Of a DNA stretch of 64,000 nucleotides, positions 47,593-57,501 are shown piece by piece. The translations under genes and the position numbers were made by a program. How positions within the stretch are numbered: the first letter of the stretch is position 1; every line of letters starts with the position of its first letter. The notes beneath the pieces were generated by a model. It did not search any database and was not told the origin of the DNA. It saw nothing but the letters and a program-made list of their open reading frames with translations. The DNA is from Cephalotrichum gorgonifer. Taxonomy: Eukaryota > Ascomycota > Sordariomycetes > Microascales > Microascaceae. Where the stretch lies: positions 1,487,302-1,551,301 of the forward strand of contig ONZQ02000008.1 in assembly GCA_900312665.1 (NCBI GenBank), in the 5' to 3' direction.

Positions 47593-48249
47593 GCATGTTG
47601 AGTCGAGGCGGTATAAATGTCCTCGTAGCATAGTGGGGATGCTGGCAATTTATTATAGCGTAGATTTGATAGGCTTTACATACTACATGTACAGTGGGGC
47701 GGTAGACGGTGAGGTGAAGATGTCAAGATTGAAATGGAGGGTGAAACATGCCTGCCCGCATCCCGGAATAACCCTATATATCGATTGATACCGCAAGACT
47801 CAGGGCTAGTCAGGCTTGGCTAGGGGGAAACCGCAGCTACGGAACGAGTAGGCAACAGTCTCGACTCGACACCTTGCACTTCATACGAAGCCGCAAGGGC
47901 GGGCCCGCCCACCTTAAAACTCCGAAGCCAGAACTCCGAAGCCATAACTCAGGATGGAGACCACCATGATACCCAGGTTAAGCGGCAGGCTATTATCGAT
48001 GGCTTGGAGTATATGGCCCGGCCCGGCGTGTGGCAAATTTGTTACTTTGGAGATAACGGAGGTGTTGTTCGGAGTTTTAGTGTTGGCCCGAATTATTGAT
48101 AAAGTCTATGAGGTCGGCATTTGAAACACCCCCTCTTTCCCTTGACTCAAGTATCTCAACGCAAACGCCTGAGAGCTAACCACCAGAGCCCAACTATTAT
48201 TTCAAAACTTTCTGGCTAATACTCATATTTCCATACATTATCGCCCACT
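47593..48249. other. Promoter region of the CoA-transferase gene
   Basis: Holds three CGGAG-type boxes, annotated separately; no gene. Confidence 0.5.
47918..48077. promoter_or_regulatory. CGGAG(T)TT boxes upstream of CoA-transferase
   Basis: AACTCCGAAGCC occurs at 47918-47929 and again at 47932-47943; TTCGGAGTTTT (48069-48078) is the reverse complement of AAAACTCCGAA (47916-47926). The same CGGAG(C/T)TT word occurs three times before the neighbouring Zn2Cys6 regulator. Confidence 0.45.
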
Positions 48250-49942
48250 ATGACAAACTATTCCATCCGCGCCGAGGCCACTAGGATCCTTGAGGAGGTC
48301 CTACTTCCCGATACGCATCTCGGATTTCCATCTTCCTTCACGGAAGCTGCCAAGAAGGTCAAGTTCGTCGGTGATGACGACAAACCTTTCGTCCTCACAC
48401 CGTTGAAGATCACCGAATCGTGCGCCTCACTCACCGCTCTCGTGGCCACCGCAGCCAACGTCGCTGCAGCAGAGAGATACGGGATCGGATACCAAGACGT
48501 CGAAGTCAACACCGACGTAGCGACGTTATTTCTAGAGTCGGTCTTGCTCCCGACTGTCGGGGGAAAGCCGTTCATGGTGCACCCCCAGCTAGCCAAGGAG
48601 CTAGCGAAGATGGACATTTACCAGGTGGGAAAGCCCATTCGCCGCTACGCGACTAATGTGTACAAGACCAAAGACGGCCGCTAGTACCATCTCCACGGCT
48701 CCATGAACACAGAGCCAACCATGAAAATGATGGGCGTCGAGGACACCGACGTGAGCCCAGAGGAGGCGATCAAGATCTACGCCGACAAAGTCCTCCAGTG
48801 GGACTCGAGTGAGATCGAGAGGGTAGCCAACGACCAGTACAAGCAAGCCGGTGTACTATGCCAGACGCCCGATGAGTTCTTCTCCAGCGATCACGGCAAG
48901 ACATGGCGCAGGAGCCGCTGTGGAGCACAGCCCGCCTCCCAGCTCCAAGGAAGGCCTGGCCTCAAACGGAGGACCAGAAGGGCTACAAGCCCCTGGTTGG
49001 CATCAGGACCATAGACTTCTCCCGCGTCATCGCCGGACCGGCGGTATCCAAGATCTTGAGCGTCCTCGGGGCCGACGTCCTCCGCGTTTCGTGCGACCAC
49101 CTACCCGAACTATCCGCAACGATGCCGGATCTTCAGACCGGGGAGCGGGATACAAACCTTGACCTGAAGACAGAAGATAGTAGGCGGGTGTTTTCCGAAT
49201 TAGTCAAAGGAGCCGACATCCTCATTGATGGGTACCGTCCCGGTGCTCTCAAGAGACTTGGGTTTGACTCTGAGTCCCTGCGCCACCTGAATCCCAGTCT
49301 GATATACATGCGGGAGAACTGCTATGGCTTCAAGGGTCCCCTGGCCCACCGATCCGGCTGGCAGCAGATCAGCGACTGCGTGGTTGGCCCGTCTTACCTG
49401 CAGGGGAAGTTTCTTGGCATCCAAGAGCCAGTCGTCCCACTTCTTCGTGAGCTCAAATCTTTCCTTCGCCCATCGCATCTACCCCCCACAACTATCTGAC
49501 TTTCCTGCCTGTAGCCAACTCTGATTACCAGACGGGTTTAACCGGTGCAGCGGCCGCTATCCAGGCCCTCATCGCCCGCACAAAGGAAGATGTGACATTC
49601 GACATCGACATCAGCCTGACGCAATACAATATCTGGTACTACCGACTCGGCCTCTATACGGATGAGCAGCAGCGGGACCTGCGAGGGCGCGACATGGAGT
49701 TCAGCCCGCGCCACTCCGACGACATGGCTACCCTCGTGGTGAAGACACACAAATCTCTCTCGAAGATCCGTCCGGATATGTTCACCCACCCTAAGTATTT
49801 CTGGGAGATGAGTGGGCAGGAATACGGTCTTGAGGAGAACTTTAGAGTCCTCGCGCCTGCGTTCAAGTTCGAATCGTCGTCTATTGGCTGGGAGGTTCCT
49901 ACCGGACAGAAGGGACGTTCGAAGCCGGAGTGGGTTACCTAA
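48250..49942 (+). pseudogene. Class III CoA-transferase (CaiB/BaiF-like), broken
   Basis: The coding frame begins at 48250 and reads to a TAG at 48682-48684 (codon 145), after KTKDGR; the same frame continues YHLHGSMNTEPTMKMMG, where relatives have Trp before the first Tyr. Near 48902 the frame shifts by one base after SSDHGK and continues as MAQEPLWSTARLP, then GIRTIDFSRVIAGPAVSKIL, VLGADVLRVS and ADILIDGYRPGALKRLGF, the CoA-transferase III core. An intron (49448-49514) joins VVPLL|PNSDYQTGLTGA to the C-terminal part ending at 49942. Family members move CoA between acids (carnitine, formyl, racemase types). Two independent lesions make this a pseudogene unless one is an assembly error. Confidence 0.8.
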
Positions 49943-50417
49943 GCTCTGTGGCCGTTCATTACAAAGAAATCCTTTGACAGGCCAACAGTTTAGTAATTCA
50001 TTAAGCTATATCCTAGGCGTAGTCAACGAGGATCGGGGTTGTGCCCTAGTTAAATAACATTCCTGGGGTCCTATGTTGTGGAGAATTCGTGCGCTGGAGT
50101 TTCCCCACTGGCCGACCTCAGCACTGAATGGGCTGTGGCCATCGTCTTGAATGTTGTAGGGTCGGAGAAGCTCGATGGCCCGGAGTTTTGCCACAAGTGC
50201 CGCGGCCAAAAAGAGACCCCCTCGGAGTTTGGACATCTCGGAGCTTTGCCAAAGGCGGCCACGTCAATGCACTGTACCGGATTATAACGGTCTACCGTCA
50301 TCATCCAATACGACCAAACCCTGTGACTGGCGAGAATACGTAGATGACGAGTTGGGATCGCGTCTTCCCATCATCGTTGTGCTTCCTACCAGAGGAGTTG
50401 CGTTTCATCCCGTGAGA
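49943..50417. other. Intergenic, promoter of second regulator
   Basis: 475 bases without a convincing gene; carries three CGGAG boxes. Confidence 0.5.
50181..50247. promoter_or_regulatory. Three CGGAG(C/T)TT boxes upstream of regulator
   Basis: CGGAGTTTTG at 50181-50190, CGGAGTTT at 50223-50230 and CGGAGCTTT at 50239-50247, all in one orientation and 171-237 bases before the regulator's start. Possible autoregulatory Zn2Cys6 sites shared with the CoA-transferase promoter. Confidence 0.4.
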
Positions 50418-52775
50418 ATGACAGGCATGCGCGGGGATCGCCGGCGGCGTTTCGCCAAGGTACGACCTCACGCCCCTCAGCTGCCGCGGATGGCTTTGGC
50501 AGCTCCATCTGGCTGAACCCTAATAGGCCTGTGACACTTGCCGGAGGCAAAAACTCCGATGTGACGGCGTCCGTCCTGTGTGTGCTCGTTGCGAGGGCCT
50601 AACTGGCCCGCCCTGCCATTATTCCGACGTTGACAAGCCATGTACACGCCAGCGCCGCTCGAGAGTTGCGGTGAACCACACTCCACACTTGTCGCGGGCC
50701 CAGCACAGCGTAGATTCTTCGGGTCCACGGCCAAACCCCGGTGATGCCGGCGGTGCGTGTCCCAGCCCAGCGGGTGGTCGGGCTCAACTGGTCCATAACG
50801 GCCAGTCTAGCATGCACCTAGATCAAACATGCGGTGCGGCAATCCCGAGCCCGCCCGGACCAGCTCCTCCTTCCGTGGGATCAGATGCAATAGTAGGAGG
50901 AAGCAGAGATATGCGGTATTTCGGTATACTCTTACCGATGTTTTATTTCGAGGAAGAATTAGACCTCTAATGTCTACATACCTTTGCAGGCCCGCCTTCG
51001 GGTGTTTCTCTCGTGTCGATGAGCACACGCCGCAAACTCGACCCTCCACCCCGACCCACTTCCCAATCCCCATCCCAGGAAGGATGCTGGTCGACATGGA
51101 CTCACCCCTCGATCCAAAACGTTTTTGAAAAACGAGAAACCAAGCCTCTGCCGCCCTGGACCGATGCATTCTCTCTCGTGAGCGAGTTCTTCGCCCACGA
51201 GCATCAAGCCTTCCCATGCTTCCATCCGCCTACATTTATGGCTCTCCTAGGACAACAGTACTCGGGAACCCCGACCGAAAGCCCAGCGTGGTGGGCCTCG
51301 CTCAACGCCGTGCTGGCAATAACCCAGCGCCGGCGTGCAGAAATAAGCCAGGACCCCTCCGCGGATGAGGACCTGGCGTGGTGCTACGCCGCGAACGCTC
51401 TGGGAACGACACTTGATATCCTCATGAGGAACACCCAGTTGCTATCCGTGCAAGCCCTCCTGAGCATCGCCTGGTTTTTCATCGGAACACCAAATCCACA
51501 ACCTAGCTTCATGCTGGTAGGAAATGCCCTACGCCTAGCTCATTCTATCGGGCTGCACAGGGCCAACCACGGTTCGGCGTCCTGGGACTCAATAGAGCTC
51601 TATATGAGGAGGAAGGTCTTCTGGATTGCCCTGAGTCTAGATCGAGAGCTCTGTCTCCGGACTGGCAGACCTCCAGCCCATGATTTGCACCATTTTCAAG
51701 TTGACATGCCAAGTGATTCCCTCGATGACACGGAGTTCGTCCCAGCCGAGATGGCTCCAGATTGAACCTTTTTAATGCTCAAGCGAAACTAGCCGTTGTT
51801 CAGGCTTGTATATACCGACTACTCCATTCGAGCGAGTGTTCTGAAGTAGACGTTGGGTCACTCACAGAGACTGTTTCGAAGCTCAACCGAAAGTTGGACG
51901 GCTGGTGTTCTCAATTTACACCGGCCTTCCATCCAGATCAACCTTTCCTGGACAACAGACATCATGGACTGACGCGCTTGTACTACTCCTACTTGAACTG
52001 CGTCATTGTAGTTAACCGCCCACTTGCCCGCCAATACTGGATGCCACCAAACTCAGAAACTCCTCTGGAGCTGTCTCCAAGCGTGAAGGTCTCCACACAA
52101 CAATGTCTAAAGGCAGCTCGGTCCATCGTCGCTTTGAGCCAGGCAATTCCACATGCTCGAAAAAGCTTCTACTGGTATGTGTCTCCCCTGTCAACTAAGC
52201 CGAAATGTACGTATGATATGACTAACCTTGCCTCCAGGGATATTGTTCCTATCATTTCAAGCGCTGCTATTATACTTTCCATCAATGTACTCCGAGAGCC
52301 CGGCCTAGATACCTCGAAAGACGATTTAGGTTCCGTGGCCAGGCTTCTTCAGGTTTTCGACCCCTTGGGCGAGAGGTGTGAAGATACATACCTCACTCAG
52401 ATCCGGATGGCTTGCGAGGATTTATATCGAAGGGCCCAGCTGGCCTCGCAGTCGTTCAGAGGGCAGCTGCCTCTATCGCCGCAGCCGCGAAATTGGCGAG
52501 GCCGAAGTCGTTTTGTCGAAAGTCACAGTCAGACAGAGCCAGCAGAGACACACACGATTCCTGGCCTGACGACGCCGAATAGTGGTCTCGAGCCTGTCCT
52601 ACAACAGGAAGACGGCGAGGAGTCTACAATTGGCCTTGAACCCCGTTCTCGTGGCATAGAGTTGGGTTCCAGTGCATGGACCCATCCCGGGCAACCTTTC
52701 CCCTACCCAGACTTGATGCGATGGGGTTTAGACATCCTATCGGACGCTCCTTTTGGCGATTCATACCAAGAGTAG
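50418..52775 (+). pseudogene. Zn2Cys6 transcription factor with a frameshift
   Basis: Exon 1 (50418-50459) ends RRRRFAK and joins in phase to exon 2 (50527-50923), ACDTCRRQKLRCDG then CARCEGLTGPPCHYSD: a complete Zn2Cys6 cluster. An intron 50924-50989 and a Pro/Ser-rich linker lead to the fungal_trans domain (KPLPPWTDAFSLVSEFF, HPPTFMALLGQQYS, LVGNALRLAHSIGLHRANH, RRKVFWIALSLDRELCLRTG). The frame then hits a stop at 51763 (MAPD*) while NLFNAQAKLAVVQACIYRLL continues one base out of register. Loss of a single T near 51760-51764 explains this. A 63-base in-frame intron sits at 52175-52237. The gene ends at 52775. The lesion is one base, so assembly error must be excluded. Confidence 0.75.
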
Positions 52776-53476
52776 TTGAGAAGTGTCTTGTAGTTGAGAA
52801 GTGCCTTGGCAGATGAGGACACGACTCAGAGAAATATATCCACGCTAATTCTGTACATCAGACACTGCATCCGTCCCGCCATTGCAATGCTACAGACATG
52901 AACGATGACGACGAGAGAGTCGAGGGTGTCCAAGGCAAATATTAGGGGTGAGCCAGGGGTTCAGAGGGTTGTTGTGTAGGAAAGAAGGGGGCATTATACT
53001 CACGCTTACGAGGATGGCATGACAGACAGCAGGCTCAGTATGTATATGCATGGGTTCTAGGAGTAGAACTTATACTTAGGGCCAAGACATAGGACCTAGT
53101 CTAGGACTCATCTTACCTGCGTATCTAATCTAATCGCTTCATCCTTATAATTTCATGCTTGATTTAACTGCTAGATACATATTTCATCCTATTTCACCAT
53201 ATATAATCGTTGTTCTTTGTTGGCGTCTTTTGCCCCCCTTCACATGTTCGTTAATATTGTTTGGTTGGTAGGCGGCCCATTTTTTAATGGTTAATGGTCC
53301 GCCGGATGCATACATATTCTGGCAACCCGAGCCAACACGAACCGGTCTTTTGAACACAGCCACTGCTGAGTAATCGACAGCAAAGGCTGGACCATTCACA
53401 CTCTTAACAGTTATATATCGATTCCCACTCCTGGTCATCCGTGGCCACTTGAACTCCCTCACCCTCAATATCAGCA
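52776..53476. other. Intergenic, no gene seen
   Basis: AT-rich 3' flank of the regulator and promoter of the next gene. The first bases contain a short duplicated word (GTAGTTGAGAAGTG and TAGTTGAGAAGTGCC). Confidence 0.5.
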
Positions 53477-54304
53477 ATGCCCTTAAGCCACAAGTTGTTC
53501 ACCAACGCTCGCAAGTTGGTGCCATTTCTCCCACCGAGGCCCATCTCTCCTGGCACGGCCAAAGACCAGAATGCGCTGCTTCTTACTCGGCTGCCCGCCG
53601 AGTTACGGCAGATGATATGGGAAAAGTACTTCCATGGGTATGCTGTTCACTTCTACGTTGAGCGAGAGAAGCTTCGTGCCAAAGAGTGTTTGGAATTAGT
53701 TACAGGCGATTCCTCGCGCGGTCCTCATCTTGATCCATGCGGTCAGAAAAACATCCCATGCGACTATTTACCACTACTACTGACTTGCAAGAAGATGTAG
53801 GTTCTTATCTCATGTATCCGCGCGTGCCCCTCTGCTAACCATCTCTCCAGATACTTTGAATGCATACATACTCTCTATCGAAGGACTTCTTTCGATTTTT
53901 CGCATGGTGTGCGATCTCTCACGCTCCTACCGAAGCGCCTTCCTGAGAGTCATGTCACCCTCATTTCTCAGGTCCACCTTGGTTGGGAGCTCCCTCACCC
54001 ACTAAGGCTCAAGAACAAAAAGCTTGGCAAGAAAGAGACCATCTGGGTGGAGATATGGAATGTGCTGGCGGCTATGAAAGGACTGAAGTGGCTGAGGGTC
54101 GAGCTGAGGCTTGCTAAGCCGTGGGAAGCCTCGGAATGGACGGAAATAGAAGGGACTTTGTGGGAGGGGGTTAGGAAGGTGACGCGTCCTTCACATTTCG
54201 AGCTGATCCTGCCATTCCCTGCCGCTTCCTCGACGCGGGAGGACACACTTCCATGTACCGTTATCCGCCGAGTAGTAGACGTCCGCCATTTAGGACTAGG
54301 GTAG
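53477..54304 (+). CDS. DUF7730-like F-box-related fungal protein
   Basis: Exons 53477-53796 and 53851-54304 join in phase (54-base intron), 257 residues. LLLTRLPAELRQMIWEKYF is an F-box-like start, and LPLLLTCKKI|YFECIHTLYR followed by FDFSHGVRSL is the core seen in large families of fungal lineage-expanded proteins annotated as DUF7730. Function unknown; possibly an adaptor for ubiquitin ligases. Intact. Confidence 0.7.
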
Positions 54305-54612
54305 CTTGGGATTGTCGAGAGGATTGTCGGGGCGGGAATTGGGTTTGACGGACTGGGCGCAGCACAAGCCTGAAGGTTGAAGACAGGATACACAACGGGA
54401 TTGGCACTTTTTTGCAGGCCATCATCATGAAGATCCTATTACTGCAAAATTATGCGTAGCTAAATTTTCCTAAATGACCACAAATCGACGGTCGTGGCAG
54501 AATTCCGCGAATACGTATCAAAGGTCGCTAATACTCTAAGGAAGACATCAACCCTAGACCAATCAAACCCCCTATCCAGTAAATACATCAAAACAACTTC
54601 TAAATAACGGCC
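54305..54612. other. Convergent intergenic gap
   Basis: 3' flanks of the two neighbouring genes; nothing else seen. Confidence 0.5.
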
Positions 54613-56276
54613 TCAAAATAGCGGCCGTCCCTTCAGGCTTGCTGCATTGAACTGCCAGACCCGCTTCTCCAGAGCGGGAGGCTCCACTATGGGCTCACCG
54701 TTCTCGTCCAGAATCAGAGCACGCCTCTTCGTCTCTCCTCCTTCGTCGTCATCTCCCTCACCACCGTCGGCTCCAGGGCCTCTGACAAATGTACCATCCT
54801 CATGGACCATACCATTCTCCCCAATCAGTCCACAGATAGAGGTGAATAGCGCAACGGTATCTGAGGAATGTTAGACGTTATAAGTGGTACATAGAAATCG
54901 AGCAGAAAAACCTACCAGCGTTCCTGTGCGGCCCATCATCGCCACGGTTGGTAGATAGCCGGCGACAGTTCTTCCATCCTGAAAACAGCGGCGTTAGTGC
55001 TCCTCCTTCCCAGAAGAAGTACGCATACAGCCCGGAAACATACCATAGCCCGAAAACCCGCCAACATCATCAAGTTGTCCTCCAGCTCGTGTATGTGAGA
55101 GCTTTGTCCCTAGGTTAGTGATGTGCTCTAGGTGTATCACTGGGTTGGTTCTAACCTCGTGGACTATGACCTTGTCAAAAAGCTGGAACAGATCAACAGG
55201 GGTGTACGCAACCCAGGTCGCGAGCCTGTCCAGCTTCAGTTTTGTAATCATGGTGGCTATTTTACCAGGCTTGAACTGGCCCCGGAACTGGGCCTTCTGC
55301 TGCATGGCATAATCGAGGAACCAAGGACAGATCTGTATGGTATCTGGCTGATCCTGATCTTCGTCGTCTGGCAAGATAGTCCAAGCTAGAGCATGAGTGC
55401 AGTCAAATTTGGCACTGAGGAATTCCCTAGACACTGCACAATAGCATTACCTCCAATTAGCGATAGAGCTTTTTTGAGCGACAAGCAGGCCTTGGGGGGA
55501 GGGGCTTATGGAATTCTTACCTGGATCAAACAGTCTTTTTTCGCCATTGGCCCGGGCTCTTCCCTCTCGCAGCCGGTCATGGGTGCAAAATACGCGCTGG
55601 CAGGTTTCGTCAGAACGTCGCCCAGGACAATATCACCTATTCACCCTTCATATATATAGAGACCTACAACATCCGCAGTTAGGGCTCCTCCACCTCGGAG
55701 TTCACCCTCGACGGGAATGGTACTTTGCCATATACCTCCGAGAGTCTCTGTTCATTTATCTGTAAGCAAAGCCCAGCTAATCCAAAGCCAAGCTAATCCA
55801 AAGCCAAAAAAAAAATCTAGAAGGTGGAAGAACGGAAAATTTGGCTAGGGAGCAAACGTACGTCGCAATCTCCCTCGCATCAGGTCGGCGTTTTCGGTGC
55901 CATACAACCAGTCGAAGACTTGGTCCGCATTGAGGTTTTGGTGCTGGTTCGCCATGCCCTGAGCCAAATTCGTGAGGGTCTGGGCATTGGCGAACGCCTC
56001 AGTGAGAAAGGCGCGCTGAGCGTCGTTGCCTAGTGATGTGAGAACCCTAAATTGTTGACTAGATGAAGTGTATGTAATAGCTTACTATGCTTGGCGTTAG
56101 AAGACTCGTTCGCTCATCCTCAACATAAGGCAGGAACAAGGTAGACTAGATCTGCCCTAGCTTACTTACCAGTCGTCTTGGATAGCGTATCCAGCATGGC
56201 ATTGTCTCGCGAAGAGAAACGTTGAAGCAAGCAGCAGAGCCGCAAGCTTCGACGTTGCAAAACTGAATAATGTCAT
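54613..56276 (-). CDS. Secreted zincin (HExxH) metalloprotease-like protein
   Basis: Exons read as 56276-56170, 56046-55862, 55636-55521, about 55433-55156, 55101-55044, 54978-54916 and 54860-54613. The ATG at 56276 gives a signal peptide (SKLAALLLASTFLFARQCHA). Removing a 54-base intron at 55102-55155 joins VIVHE to LSHTRAGG, making the zinc motif HELSH; GGQLDDVGGFSGYG|WKNC supplies an Asp-containing segment as in aspzincins (M35-like). The family is common among secreted fungal proteins of uncertain activity. The C-terminal 60 residues are an acidic, Lys-Arg-containing tail. The junction between the third and fourth exons is one base out of phase as read, near an A6 run, so a small error, a frameshift or an unseen exon exists there. 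Confidence 0.65.
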
Positions 56277-57501
56277 CACGCAGGAATATAATGATCGTAA
56301 TAAGAATGTTAGGTCTGGCTACTATCCGGAACAGAAAGAAGAGGACGAAGGAAGCGGGAGTGAGCAATATTAAGGAAAACATGACATGTTCAGGGGTAAG
56401 TACTCTATGGCCGCGCGAGGCGGAATTGGCAGTCAGACTCGCTTTCTCAAGACCCAGATGTACTTGGTGAAGAAAGGTAGTTGCGCTGCAGGAACATACG
56501 ATCTCACGAGTAAGATCACTACATGTAACCTCAGAACTGCTATTTTTGTAGCGATCTAGCCCCCAAATTTCAGTTTGTTCCATTATGAAAGGGGGAGTTT
56601 TTAAGCTGCGCTCTCTGCGCCCTCTTTCTGTCCTTGGTTCTGGTCTGGTCCAGCCCCAATCCTCAAAATCCTCCGGCCCCACATCGGCGGCTATGGGGGC
56701 TGCGGTTGGGGCGAGCTGCGGGCGCCGCCCCAAAAGTGATCCGTACGTCGCATCGTTTTTCCTTTCCGGGGGGGATTTCGGGACCGACGGCGCTGACGGG
56801 GGCGGTTCAATAAGCATGGCTATAGGCCGCAAGAGCCGCCAGGGCAGTGTTGGCGCGATCGGTCAACCGACCTTGAACGGGGTAGCAGTGAGGATTGCTT
56901 TGCCTGCCGAGGGTAGTATTGGTGTTCTGGGGGAACCAATTATATCGAACGCAGTTCGAATGGACCAACCGTACCTCAAGAGGGGCGGTGCTGACACGAC
57001 AGGGGAGCCAACATTGAACGGGGCCGAAGAAGACACAGCCACAGCGGGATCTACCCGACGTAAACAAATCATTATGCAGCCAGTCATACCCCGGTGTAAC
57101 GCGGGTACGAAGAAACGAATCATTCTGCAGGTCGGCTTACGGAATGCAACATGGGGGCGAGTCGAGAAGTTGCCGTTTGGGCGGCCAACAGGCCAATGAA
57201 TCCTTCGGTAGTTACGGAGCAGTCATCTTACCCAATGCAACATGGGGCGAATTGAGACATTGTTGTCTGAGTGGCGCCGCAGCAGCGTCTAAAGATAGAC
57301 AACTTACGTTACGGTTGATCTCGTCCAGCGCTAGTTTCTGATCCAAACTCAGCCATTAGGCATATTTCGTCTTGTTCTCAACACAGGCGAGAATAAATAT
57401 CAGTGCTATACCATTTCAAATATTTAGATGTCCCTGAGCTCTACTGCTTCTTCTGCAGGATTGCAGATTATCTTCATCTCACAATCAGTCTAGCACCAGC
57501 C
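56277..57501. other. Intergenic with decayed repeats
   Basis: An open frame of 204 codons (56585-57199, +) exists, but it crosses the repeat area and has no recognisable domain, so it is not called a gene. Confidence 0.45.
56860..57285. repeat. Diverged short tandem repeats
   Basis: CAACCGACCTTGAACGGGG (about 56865) and GAGCCAACATTGAACGGGG (about 57005) are related. ATCATTATGCAG and ATCATTCTGCAG follow. ATGCAACATGGGGGCGAGT (57144) and ATGCAACATGGGGCGAATT (57234) are 90 bases apart. Units are too diverged for an exact period. Confidence 0.45.

Noticed and set aside
19282..52775. A complete secondary-metabolite cluster
   Set aside because: No polyketide synthase, NRPS, terpene cyclase or prenyltransferase core was found; only tailoring-type enzymes.
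56585..57199. 204-codon open frame as a gene
   Set aside because: Runs through diverged short repeats, has no domain, signal or splice support, and its repeated GEPTLNG words follow from the DNA repeats.
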